Of a stretch of 26,872 nucleotides of DNA, positions 1 to 6,638 are shown one piece after another; position 1 is the first letter of the stretch; each line of letters begins with the position of its first letter. The position numbers were made by a program, and so were the translations under genes. The DNA is from a virus. The notes under the pieces were generated by a model. That model saw nothing but the letters and a program-made list of their open reading frames with translations. It searched no databases and was not told the DNA's origin. The stretch covers positions 1 to 26,872 of IMG/VR virus record IMGVR_UViG_3300010883_009941. The stretch is one strand, 5' to 3'.

Positions 1-140
1 CTGATATTCTTGTTGAAGAGGGACATGCTGTAGCATACTTTGGCGGTTCAAAAGACGAAGTACAAATGAAGCACATGGCTAACAGAGAAAAGTTAATCCG
101 TGAAGGTATAGTTACACCACCTAAGCCAAAGAACAAGTAG
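1..140 (+). CDS. C-terminal end of a probable SNase-like (thermonuclease-family) phage nuclease, partial
   Basis: The reading frame is open from the left edge (first full codon at base 3) to a TAG at 138-140, giving about 45 residues. The segment with EEGHAVAYFGGSKDE resembles the C-terminal part of staphylococcal-nuclease-like proteins of T4-like marine phages, in which a hydrophobic strand ending in a Tyr-x-Gly-Gly turn is followed by a basic tail. The last residues are Lys/Pro-rich. The catalytic Arg/Glu residues would lie upstream and outside the window, so the family call rests on a short tail only. The next gene starts directly after this stop codon (ATG at 141), which suggests one transcript. 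Confidence 0.5.
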   Translation, partial: DILVEEGHAVAYFGGSKDEVQMKHMANREKLIREGIVTPPKPKNK

Positions 141-536
141 ATGAATTGGAAAGAAACCTATACAAAGGTCTTCTTAAAACAAGCAGACATCAGCATTAAC
201 GAAGCAACCATGAAGCAGTATATGCCAGCATGGTGGCAGAACACACGAGTTAAATCAGAAGGCGGACTTCGATTAACAGATGCTGGTATGATGTTTCTTA
301 CAGAAAAATTAGATTTACTATCATATGATGTTCCGTTTCCAGAGGATTTTCAACTTACAACTAATACAGTAATTTGGTTAGACCGTTTTATTACGTGTCC
401 GTACTACTTAACTAACAAAGGAATCACTGTATTTGATGAAAAGAAAGCACTCGAACTACATCTTTTTAGTGGTGATGTAAAGAAATACGGCCTTACTAAA
501 GCATTGAAAAGAGCCGATGAAGAACTAACTCCTTGA
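141..536 (+). CDS. conserved hypothetical phage protein (131 aa)
   Basis: Complete 131-aa frame whose ATG directly abuts the preceding stop. The N-terminal third carries a Trp-rich stretch (AWWQNTR, residues 30-36) followed by GGLRLTDAG; the centre has an aromatic, Cys-containing stretch (FITCPYYLTNKG). I recognise this as the type of small soluble protein conserved in T4-like marine myoviruses, but no function is known to me. There are no membrane segments or signal peptide. An intrinsic terminator starts 8 nt after the stop, so this gene ends the unit entering from the left edge. Confidence 0.8.
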   Translation: MNWKETYTKVFLKQADISINEATMKQYMPAWWQNTRVKSEGGLRLTDAGMMFLTEKLDLLSYDVPFPEDFQLTTNTVIWLDRFITCPYYLTNKGITVFDEKKALELHLFSGDVKKYGLTKALKRADEELTP

Positions 537-543
537 TTTTACT

Positions 544-566
544 GGCTTATTTTGGTAAGCCTTTTT
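544..566 (+). terminator. Rho-independent terminator after the 131-aa gene
   Basis: GGCTTA (544-549) pairs perfectly with TAAGCC (556-561) around a six-base loop, followed by TTTTT (562-566). It sits 8 nt after the stop at 536 and ahead of the promoter at 599. Confidence 0.7.
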
Positions 567-598
567 CAAAAATAATTCAAAAAAAGTACAAATAATGG

Positions 599-627
599 TT
601 GACCTTTGGGAATAGAGAGTGTATTAT
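599..627 (+). promoter_or_regulatory. sigma-70-type promoter for the MoxR gene
   Basis: TTGACC (599-604), a 17-bp spacer and TATTAT (622-627) match the housekeeping promoter layout. Transcription would start near 634, giving a leader of about 50 nt before the ATG at 683. The promoter lies between a terminator and the gene it would drive, which supports the call. Confidence 0.65.
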
Positions 628-650
628 ATATACATACTTAGAAATTAAGT

Positions 651-665
651 ATGGCACTGAAGTAA
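651..665 (+). other. four-codon leader ORF (M-A-L-K-stop) upstream of the MoxR gene
   Basis: ATG GCA CTG AAG TAA lies within the predicted MoxR leader, ending just before the AGGAG of the real gene. The 13 bases TAAGTATGGCACT at 646-658 recur exactly at 4775-4787 over the start of the fibre gene, whose protein begins MALK. It may be a translated mini-ORF, a recombination remnant or chance; no Shine-Dalgarno of its own is obvious. Confidence 0.25.
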
Positions 666-682
666 ACAAATAGGAGTACAAA

Positions 683-1771
683 ATGGAAAACATTGCAACA
701 AGAACAATTGGTCCTAATGATGCTAAAAAAAGTATCTTAAGGGCTTTTAAGAAAAAGCGTCCTTTATTCATATGGGGACCTCCAGGTATTGGTAAGTCAG
801 ACATTGTAAGTCAGATTACTAATTCTTTTACAAATTCAAAACTTATTGACATTCGATTGTCATTGTGGGATCCAACGGACATCAAAGGTATGCCGTATTA
901 TGCCGCAAATGATAATACAATGAAATGGGCACCGCCAATGGAACTTCCAGATGCGGCAATGGCTAAAAAATACAAGACCATTGTATTGTTCTTAGATGAG
1001 ATGAATTCTGCGGCACCGGCTGTACAAGCGGCGGCGTATCAGTTAATCCTTAACCGTAAGGTTGGTACTTATGTACTACCAGACAATGTTTTAATTGTTG
1101 CGGCTGGTAATAGAGATGCTGACAAAGGCGTTACTTATAGAATGCCTGCTCCGTTAGCAAACAGATTTGTTCACTTAGAATTAAAAGTTGATTTTGACGA
1201 TTGGTTCCAGTGGGCTACAGAAAACAAAATCCACACAGACGTTGTGGGTTACTTAACATTTAGCAAGAAAGACTTATATGACTTTGATCCAAAAAGTCCA
1301 AGTCGTTCATTTGCTACACCGCGTTCTTGGTCATTTGTATCTGAGTTACTTGAAGATGATGATGACGAGAATACCACTACCGATTTGGTTAGTGGTTCTG
1401 TAGGCGAAGGCCTTGCAGTGAAGTTCATGGCCCATCGTAAGATGGCATCAAAACTTCCGAATCCATCGGAGATTTTGAAAGGTAAAGTAACAGAGTTAGA
1501 AACAAGAGAAATCAGTGCCATGTATTCCTTAACTGTTTCGCTCTGCTATGAACTTAAAGAAGCCAGCGACAAAAACGATAAGACGTTTGACAATCAAGTC
1601 AATAACTTCTTAAAGTTTGCTATGGCGAATTTTGATACTGAATTAGTTGTAATGGGTATCAAGTTGGCACTTACACAATACCAACTACCAATCGATCCAG
1701 ATGAAGTAGAGTGTTTTGATGAGTTCCACGAAAAGTTCGGCAAGTATGTAACGGCCGCTCAGGCTTCTTAA
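683..1771 (+). CDS. MoxR-family AAA+ ATPase
   Basis: Complete 362-aa AAA+ ATPase. Walker A is GPPGIGKS (residues 32-39), Walker B LFLDE (102-106), the sensor-1 region AAGNR (140-144), and an arginine-finger-like LANRF follows. MoxR ATPases act as chaperone-like remodelling machines together with VWA-domain partners, and exactly such a partner is encoded next (1877-3148). The start is supported by AGGAG about 8 nt upstream. The residues after about 210 are acidic and helical and would form the lid and C-terminal regions. In a phage it could assist virion assembly or metal or cofactor loading; the client cannot be read from the sequence. The gene has its own promoter and terminator. Confidence 0.9.
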   Translation: MENIATRTIGPNDAKKSILRAFKKKRPLFIWGPPGIGKSDIVSQITNSFTNSKLIDIRLSLWDPTDIKGMPYYAANDNTMKWAPPMELPDAAMAKKYKTIVLFLDEMNSAAPAVQAAAYQLILNRKVGTYVLPDNVLIVAAGNRDADKGVTYRMPAPLANRFVHLELKVDFDDWFQWATENKIHTDVVGYLTFSKKDLYDFDPKSPSRSFATPRSWSFVSELLEDDDDENTTTDLVSGSVGEGLAVKFMAHRKMASKLPNPSEILKGKVTELETREISAMYSLTVSLCYELKEASDKNDKTFDNQVNNFLKFAMANFDTELVVMGIKLALTQYQLPIDPDEVECFDEFHEKFGKYVTAAQAS

Positions 1772-1777
1772 ACTATT

Positions 1778-1816
1778 TTGGGGTAGTATATTTTTGGTAT
1801 GCTACCCCAATCTTTT
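1778..1816 (+). terminator. strong Rho-independent terminator after the MoxR gene
   Basis: TTGGGGTAG (1778-1786) pairs with CTACCCCAA (1802-1810). The stem continues through a G-T wobble and three A-T pairs to about 13 bp, with a T-rich seven-base loop, followed by TCTTTT. It begins 6 nt after the MoxR stop. Confidence 0.85.
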
Positions 1817-1818
1817 GG

Positions 1819-1847
1819 TTGACAAATGATATTAAATACTGTATACT
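1819..1847 (+). promoter_or_regulatory. near-consensus sigma-70 promoter for the VWA/metallopeptidase gene
   Basis: TTGACA (1819-1824), a 17-bp spacer and TATACT (1842-1847) give a perfect -35 and a five-of-six -10. Predicted start of transcription is near 1854, leaving a short leader of about 23 nt before the ATG at 1877. It is the best promoter in the window. Confidence 0.8.
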
Positions 1848-1876
1848 GTAAGTATAAACAATAAGGGATAGGCACT

Positions 1877-3148
1877 ATGACAACAGACGTATTAGAAAAA
1901 CAACAAGAACAGATTGAAATTACAGACGAACTTCGTGCAGAAGTATTAGATCGTATTGTAGTTGCTCGTGTTGGTTTGTTGCTACGCCACCCGTTCTTTG
2001 GTAACATGGCTACAAGACTTATCATTAGAGAAGCAAGTGATTGGTGTCCTACTGCGGCCACTGATGGTAGACACTTGTTTTATAGTGTTCCTTTCTTTGC
2101 TAAGATGACTAACAAAGAAGTTGAATTTGTTATTGCACATGAAATATTGCATTGTGTATATGATCATATGACACGTAGAGAAGATAGAGATCCACAGATA
2201 CATAATATTGCGGCAGACTATATTGTAAACAATACACTTGTTAGAGATAGTATTGGTGAAAAGCCTAAAGATATTCCAATTTTCCAAGACTTTAAATATG
2301 AAAATTGGTCATCAGAGGCTGTATATGATGATATCTTTCAAAAGTATGATGAAGAAGAATTAAAACAATTAGGTCAATTACTTGACGAGCATGTTGACTG
2401 GGATAAAGAAAATCAAAAACAAGGTAAAGCACCTGGTAAAGGTGGCAAAGGTGGTACTGAAAAACCTTCATACAGTAAAGAAGAACTTAAAAAGATACGT
2501 GACGAAATTAAAGACAGTATGTTACAATCAGCACAGGCGGCTGGTGCAGGTAATATGCCTAAAGAGATTGAACGTATGATTAAGGAACTTACTGAACCTA
2601 AGATGAACTGGAGAGAATTACTTCAGCAACAGATTCAAAGTACAATTAGAAATGATTATACATTTACTCGTCCTTCACGTAAGGCTTGGCATACAAGTGC
2701 TATTCTTCCAGGACTAAACTTTGATGAAACTATTGACTTGTGTATTGCAATTGACATGTCAGGGTCTATTAGTAATAAACAAGCACAAATATTCCTTTCA
2801 GAAATCAAAGGTATTATGGATCAGTATCAAGACTATAAAATTAAACTATGGTGCTTTGATACGGAGATTTATAATGAACAAGATTTTGATGCTGGAAATG
2901 ATGACTTGCTATCATACAAAGTTAATGGTGGTGGTGGTACAGACTTTATGGCTAACTGGAATTATATGAAGGACAACGATATCCAACCTAAGAAGTTTAT
3001 CATGTTTACAGATGGATATACTTGGGATACATGGGGTGACGAAGATTACTGTGATACAGTATTTGTTATTCACAGTAATCATAATAAAAACTTAGAAGCA
3101 CCATTTGGAGTAACCACACATTATGAAGATGAAACCAAATCCGCTTAA
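1877..3148 (+). CDS. DUF2201-like protein: HExxH metallopeptidase-like domain plus VWA domain
   Basis: Complete 423-aa protein with two parts. The N-terminal half has a zincin motif HEILH (residues 88-92) followed by an Asn/Asp-rich helix (IAADYIVNN) that should supply the remaining metal ligand. A Gly/Lys-rich linker follows (about 175-200). The C-terminal third is a von Willebrand factor A domain with an intact MIDAS: D293, S295 and S297 (DMSGS), T355 in GGGGTD, and D379 in FTDGY. This is the COG3864/DUF2201 architecture that usually pairs with a MoxR ATPase, as here. The VWA domain would bind a metal-bridged partner and the ATPase would remodel it; whether the HExxH site cleaves anything is unknown. 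The gene is driven by its own near-consensus promoter and its 3' end overlaps the next gene by 26 nt. Confidence 0.88.
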   Translation: MTTDVLEKQQEQIEITDELRAEVLDRIVVARVGLLLRHPFFGNMATRLIIREASDWCPTAATDGRHLFYSVPFFAKMTNKEVEFVIAHEILHCVYDHMTRREDRDPQIHNIAADYIVNNTLVRDSIGEKPKDIPIFQDFKYENWSSEAVYDDIFQKYDEEELKQLGQLLDEHVDWDKENQKQGKAPGKGGKGGTEKPSYSKEELKKIRDEIKDSMLQSAQAAGAGNMPKEIERMIKELTEPKMNWRELLQQQIQSTIRNDYTFTRPSRKAWHTSAILPGLNFDETIDLCIAIDMSGSISNKQAQIFLSEIKGIMDQYQDYKIKLWCFDTEIYNEQDFDAGNDDLLSYKVNGGGGTDFMANWNYMKDNDIQPKKFIMFTDGYTWDTWGDEDYCDTVFVIHSNHNKNLEAPFGVTTHYEDETKSA

Positions 3149-3398
3149 CTTTTTTGATATTAGAAAATTGGATTTTCCAGGTTCGCATTTAGAGTATATG
3201 GAAATAACACCAAATTATAATATAGAACAGGCAATTAGTAATTGGATAATGGCGAACTTAAAAAGTCGCTTTTATGTAGGCAAAAACCTTACCGTAAATG
3301 AAGGCAATGAAGTAACAAGCAAACTCAAAATTGGATTTGAGGATCCAAAAGAGTTATCGTATTTCGCTTTGGCATGCCCCCATTTGAAATACAAATAA
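3123..3398 (+). CDS. small conserved hypothetical protein (91 aa)
   Basis: A 91-aa frame overlapping the end of the VWA gene by 26 nt in a different frame. The start at 3123 (ATGAAGATGAAACC) has a second in-frame ATG two codons later that is equally possible. The protein is soluble, with mixed helix and strand, and ends in a Cys-containing LACPHLKYK tail. The codons look like those of its neighbours and the stop is followed by a 44-nt gap, so I take it as real. I do not recognise a family. Coupling to the VWA gene suggests joint expression. Confidence 0.65.
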   Translation: MKMKPNPLNFFDIRKLDFPGSHLEYMEITPNYNIEQAISNWIMANLKSRFYVGKNLTVNEGNEVTSKLKIGFEDPKELSYFALACPHLKYK

Positions 3399-3442
3399 GT
3401 AATTAAGTATATACATTATTAAAGTTAACAAAGGAGAAGACA

Positions 3443-3781
3443 ATGTCTGATACAAATAAAGCAACGGCACCTTCTGAAGCACCGGCAACGGCTCCAGCGA
3501 CAGGCGGTCCAGTAGATCTAACAGTTCAAGATCTCAATACACTAAGAACTGTAATTGATATCGCTACACAACGTGGCGCTTTCAAAGCAAATGAATTACA
3601 AGCAGTAGGAACAACTTACAATAAGTTAGATATGTTCCTTCAGCAAGTACAAAAAGCTCAACAAGAAGCACAACCAACACCAGAAGGGGTTCCTGCGACG
3701 GCACAACCTATTTCAGGTGCTGACGCAATGGCGGCAATGAGCGGCGACGTTCCTGCTACTGCAACAACGGAGAAAAAATAA
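3443..3781 (+). CDS. Ala/Pro/Thr-rich conserved phage protein (112 aa)
   Basis: Starts with a good AAAGGAG Shine-Dalgarno 7-8 nt before the ATG. Residues 6-23 and 75-112 are low-complexity Ala/Pro/Thr/Glu segments. Between them lies one ordered domain (about 25-75, LTVQDLNTLRTVIDIATQRG onward) that looks like two or three helices. This arrangement of a small helical core with disordered tails occurs in T4-like marine phages; function is unknown to me, and a virion-associated or assembly role is only a guess. Its TAA overlaps the next ATG by one base (TAATG), implying translational coupling. Confidence 0.8.
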   Translation: MSDTNKATAPSEAPATAPATGGPVDLTVQDLNTLRTVIDIATQRGAFKANELQAVGTTYNKLDMFLQQVQKAQQEAQPTPEGVPATAQPISGADAMAAMSGDVPATATTEKK

Positions 3782-4383
3782 TGGCTATTAAGCACATCGG
3801 TAAATTAACCACAAATAAAAGAAAGGTGGCTGTAGCATACAGAACCCTTCCTAATGACCCAGAACATGCATTAGTAGTATCAACTGAAAACTTAACTGAT
3901 TCAGATCATGATATTTTAATGCAATTAGTTGAATCACCAACAGGACAAGATGCTAACGAACTTGCAGAAGCAATGGCACGTACACGTTTAAGCGATGGTA
4001 GTATCATGTTAGCACGTTTCCATAAAACTGGTAAACTTACAAGAGTACCAACTAAGGAAGTAGATATGATGCCTACTAACTCTCATACAATTAATCTTGC
4101 TGAATTAAACAAGGTTATTGCAGATCAAAAAGGTGTTAGCATTGCTGACTTGGCTATTAAAGATATGTCACAACCAGTTGCAACAGTTTCAGATGCATCT
4201 GCGGCGGCTGATGCGTATACACCAAGCAACGAACCGACTGCACCAGCAACAACTGAAGGTGTAATGAACGACGAAGACCTTGCAAAATCTTACAGATCAC
4301 AAGCAGACCGTTTAAGTAAAGAAGCGGCTAAGTTAAGACGTGATGCTGAAGAGTTGGTTCCGACTAAAAAGAAAAAAGCATAG
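3781..4383 (+). CDS. conserved T4-like marine phage protein (200 aa), possible virion component
   Basis: The N-terminal domain (residues 1-about 110; begins MAIKHIGKLTTNKRKVAVAYR and contains LVESPTGQDANELAEAMAR) matches my memory of a protein conserved in marine T4-like phages, in which a small basic strand domain is followed by a helical part. A short helical segment (LAELNKVIADQKGVSIADLAI) follows, then an Ala/Pro/Thr linker, then a charged C-terminal coiled-coil-like helix ending in a Lys-rich tail (about 165-200). No enzymatic motif is visible. It is coupled by TAATG to the preceding gene. I suspect a structural or assembly function from its place just upstream of the fibre gene, but that is inference. 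Confidence 0.8.
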   Translation: MAIKHIGKLTTNKRKVAVAYRTLPNDPEHALVVSTENLTDSDHDILMQLVESPTGQDANELAEAMARTRLSDGSIMLARFHKTGKLTRVPTKEVDMMPTNSHTINLAELNKVIADQKGVSIADLAIKDMSQPVATVSDASAAADAYTPSNEPTAPATTEGVMNDEDLAKSYRSQADRLSKEAAKLRRDAEELVPTKKKKA

Positions 4384-4390
4384 TCGAACT

Positions 4391-4711
4391 ATGCCAAGGA
4401 AGAAACTGCTTAAACTTCCTGCAGACGTTATCAAACATTGGCCTGAAGTATTCGAGGGCATAGAAGTAAAAACTATACCCCTCGAATACCTTCAGCATAT
4501 TGAAGTAACGTTTAGCAATAGGAAAAAATGGTTGATCGAATGTACCCCTCAACTCAGCCAAAAGCGGTTTGAGAAGGATATTCGCGAACTATTCGACGAA
4601 TACGGAGATAAGATCCGTAATGTAGACTTTGCAGTAGATAGTGCAAAGATCAAAGAAGATGTGCAAAAAGGTACTAAAAGCCTATTCAAAAAAGCACGTT
4701 TCAAGAAATAA
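4391..4711 (+). CDS. small conserved basic phage protein (106 aa)
   Basis: I place the start at ATG 4391, giving MPRKKLLKLPADVI, rather than at the upstream in-frame ATG (4340) that overlaps the previous gene by 44 nt. The shorter form begins like related small marine-phage proteins as I remember them. The N- and C-termini are Lys-rich; the core contains WPEVFEGIEVKTIPLEYL, then a short strand ending KKWLIEC, then a helical, acidic stretch. This could be a small nucleic-acid- or protein-binding adaptor, but no function is established. No strong Shine-Dalgarno is seen. The coding sequence contains a long intragenic hairpin (4444-4494). Confidence 0.7.
   Translation: MPRKKLLKLPADVIKHWPEVFEGIEVKTIPLEYLQHIEVTFSNRKKWLIECTPQLSQKRFEKDIRELFDEYGDKIRNVDFAVDSAKIKEDVQKGTKSLFKKARFKK
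4444..4494. repeat. long intragenic inverted repeat (hairpin)
   Basis: GTATTCGAGGG (4448-4458) is the exact reverse complement of 4479-4489. Four more pairs extend outward past a single bulged C at 4490 (TGAA/TTCA), and ATAG/CTAT (4460-4463/4473-4476) pair inside, leaving an A-rich nine-base loop. It lies wholly within the 106-aa gene and has no U-tract, so it is not an obvious terminator. Confidence 0.7.
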
Positions 4712-4714
4712 ATA
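4708..4714 (+). promoter_or_regulatory. candidate T4-type late promoter box (upstream copy)
   Basis: ATAAATA preceded by A and followed by C matches seven of eight bases of the T4 late -10 TATAAATA. It straddles the end of the 106-aa gene, 65 nt before the fibre ATG. In AT-rich DNA such motifs arise by chance, but it occurs twice in 40 bp here and lies in a gap before a structural gene. Confidence 0.35.
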
Positions 4715-4740
4715 CATTATAGTAAAACAAATGGTATTGG

Positions 4741-4747
4741 ATAAATA
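4741..4747 (+). promoter_or_regulatory. candidate T4-type late promoter box for the fibre gene
   Basis: GATAAATAC contains ATAAATA, seven of eight bases of the T4 late -10, 33 nt before the fibre ATG at 4780. Transcription would start near 4752, leaving a leader containing the GGAG (4767-4770) ribosome-binding site. No sigma-70 -35 is seen, which fits a late gene. Confidence 0.45.
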
Positions 4748-4779
4748 CTAATAGCAAAACAAATTTGGAGTAGGTAAGT

Positions 4780-6093
4780 ATGGCACTTAAGATTAGACGA
4801 GGTACAACAGCAGAAAGAGGCGCAATGAATGGCGCTAATCCTGCCCTTGCAGAGCCTATTTGGGTAACTGATAAAGTAAACATTAACGGCGAAAACGGTA
4901 CATTATACGTTGGAGACGGAGCGACAAGCGGTGGTATTGCAGTTAACCCGCAAATATCAATAAACAAGTTAACAGATGTTGATAGTTCTTTAGCACCTGC
5001 TACAGGACAAGTACTTGCTTGGAATACATCAAATGCACGTTTTGAAGCGTCTACACTTAATCTTACAACTACTATTAGTCAATTAACAGATGTTGATACA
5101 ACAGGTGTTGTTAATAACAAAATTTTAAAATACAATGCATCTACAACTAACTGGGAAGTAGCAGACGAAGACTTCGCAAGTTTCAACTTTGATACACAAC
5201 TTGCAAGTAAGAGTATTGACGGTTTAGGTGACGTAAGTACATCAGGATTAGATTCCCCAACAGCAGGACAATACTTAGTATGGGACAATTCTAACTCACA
5301 GTGGAAGCCAGGAGACTTAGATCTTGCTGGTGCGGCTATTACAAACTTAACTGCTGATTTACAAGGTTCAGTATTTGGTGATGATTCAACACTACTTGTT
5401 GATGGCATATCAAGTACAGTAAGACTTTACAATGGTACATTAGATCTTACTGCTGACTCAGTTATTTCAAGTACAGGTAACTTTAGTGTTAGTAATAAAA
5501 CAGAAGCAAACTCTACAGTATTTGAAGCATATAACAAAGATGAGTCGACAGCAATTAGAGTTAACGGACTAAACGGTGCAACTTCTGCAAACATTTCAGG
5601 TTATTCACTTAACGGTTACTACGGTGGGTTTGAAGGCAGTGGTAGCGAAGTTAAAATTACATCAGGACATTACATTGGAGAGATTAGTGCATTAGCATTT
5701 GATCCAGACTTTGATGGTGCTGGTAACGGAAAGAAAATTCTTTCATCATTAATCTTATTTAGATCAGATCCAACTGAGGCTATTGCAAATGATACTGCAA
5801 AAGGTCAAATTGAATTTGTAACTAACGCAGGAACAAACACTTCACCTGTTGCTAAAACAATGTTGTTTGATGCTAAAGGTCAACTTGCAGTTAATAGAAC
5901 AAGTGCAAGATCAACACTTGACATCGAAGGTGTAATGACATTGGAACCACAAGCGGCGGCTCCAACTACTCCAGTTATTGGAATGATTGCAGTTGCTGAC
6001 AAGAGTACTTGGGATCCAGCAAGTTTTAGTGGATCAACACCTTATCCAGTATTTTACACTGGTGCGGCATGGATATCAATGATAGGTGCTTAA
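4780..6093 (+). CDS. tail fibre / adhesin-like structural protein with Mtd-type N-terminus
   Basis: A 437-aa protein starting at ATG 4780 after GGAGTAGG. Residues 3-47 (LKIRRGTTAERGA ... LYVGDG) match the small N-terminal domain seen in major-tropism-determinant and many marine phage fibres, probably the attachment end. Residues about 64-93, 102-131 and 149-180 are three degenerate repeats of the form L-x-D-V-(D/S) ... G-Q-x-L-x-(W/Y)-(N/D) ... W/F-x-x. The middle is rich in Gly, Ser, Thr and Asn and predicted beta. The end (TPYPVFYTGAAWISMIGA) resembles fibre tips with an aromatic strand. It would act at the virion surface in host recognition. It is the last structural gene before the island; its TAA overlaps that of the opposite-strand gene. 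Confidence 0.8.
   Translation: MALKIRRGTTAERGAMNGANPALAEPIWVTDKVNINGENGTLYVGDGATSGGIAVNPQISINKLTDVDSSLAPATGQVLAWNTSNARFEASTLNLTTTISQLTDVDTTGVVNNKILKYNASTTNWEVADEDFASFNFDTQLASKSIDGLGDVSTSGLDSPTAGQYLVWDNSNSQWKPGDLDLAGAAITNLTADLQGSVFGDDSTLLVDGISSTVRLYNGTLDLTADSVISSTGNFSVSNKTEANSTVFEAYNKDESTAIRVNGLNGATSANISGYSLNGYYGGFEGSGSEVKITSGHYIGEISALAFDPDFDGAGNGKKILSSLILFRSDPTEAIANDTAKGQIEFVTNAGTNTSPVAKTMLFDAKGQLAVNRTSARSTLDIEGVMTLEPQAAAPTTPVIGMIAVADKSTWDPASFSGSTPYPVFYTGAAWISMIGA
4969..5098 (+). repeat. direct repeat inside the fibre gene
   Basis: The 16 bases TTAACAGATGTTGATA occur at 4969-4984 and 5083-5098, 114 nt (38 codons) apart and in frame. They encode LTDVD at the start of the first two protein repeats; the third copy (5224) has diverged to LGDVS. 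This suggests growth of the fibre shaft by tandem duplication. Confidence 0.6.
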
Positions 6094-6638
6094 TTCCATT
6101 TAGGAAATAAGTTATACAATTCCCAAAAACGATTAAAGTTAAATTTCCAAACTGACTGTTTGGTATATCTGTAATCCATATCCTTAACCTTTTCAACTAC
6201 ACCCATCTTTTTCAATAAAGGAAAATACACTTGGTGTGATTGATTTTGTTTGGCTTCTGGATTCATATTTGTAGTTGAATACAAATCTCCGTTACGTTTA
6301 GTAACAAATTTTATAACAGCAGGATGTAAAAATTGATCAGTATGATTTTGAAACTTTGTAATAATACTTTTACCTTTTCCTAATGGTGGTACAAGTAAAC
6401 TTGTTCTTCCTGCTCTCCAAGCATTAGGTCCTAATTCATCAAATGTATGTAATACCTGCGTTCCTATAATTACATCATCTTCATATAATAAGAACAAGTG
6501 CATTTCACGTTCGTTGTTAAAGCAATCAATAAGCATTTCACGACTTGCATTATTAACAAAACCTTTTGCTTCTGCTCTTGCATAATAGTCTGTTAGGTCA
6601 ATACCTTCCTGCCAACGTTCTACTCTAAAATTTGACAT
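6090..6638 (-). CDS. GNAT-like acyltransferase candidate (182 aa)
   Basis: Start chosen at ATG 6638 (MSNFRVERWQEG), because AAAGGAAA lies 8 nt upstream; a GTG seven codons earlier (6659) is possible. The order of elements (helix with NNASREMLIDCF, then strands LFLLYEDDVIIGTQVLHTF, then a loop AGRTSLLVPPLGKGKS that could hold CoA pyrophosphate, then a C-terminal strand region rich in Tyr and Trp) fits the GNAT acetyltransferase fold, though the RxxGxG signature is only approximate. The substrate is unknown; acylation of a sugar or of the adjacent fibre is a guess. It is the last gene of a three-gene minus operon and overlaps its upstream gene by 14 nt. Confidence 0.5.
   Translation of the reverse strand: MSNFRVERWQEGIDLTDYYARAEAKGFVNNASREMLIDCFNNEREMHLFLLYEDDVIIGTQVLHTFDELGPNAWRAGRTSLLVPPLGKGKSIITKFQNHTDQFLHPAVIKFVTKRNGDLYSTTNMNPEAKQNQSHQVYFPLLKKMGVVEKVKDMDYRYTKQSVWKFNFNRFWELYNLFPKWN

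Noticed and set aside
577-804. Minus-strand ORF of 75 aa over the MoxR promoter region
   Set aside because: It covers the promoter, leader and Walker A codons of a clear gene, has no ribosome-binding site and looks like a shadow frame.
3399-3442. Promoter in the gap before the Ala/Pro/Thr-rich gene
   Set aside because: The AT-rich stretch (AAGTATATACATTATT) has no convincing -35/-10 pair and no ATAAATA box; only the AAAGGAG ribosome-binding site is clear.
4340-4390. N-terminal 17-codon extension of the 106-aa gene from ATG 4340
   Set aside because: It overlaps the end of the preceding gene by 44 nt, and the protein from 4391 (MPRKK...) begins like related small phage proteins as I remember them.
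5079-5408. Minus-strand 109-aa ORF inside the fibre gene
   Set aside because: Ser/Pro-rich translation antisense to the repeat region of the fibre; open only because of the codon bias of the real gene.
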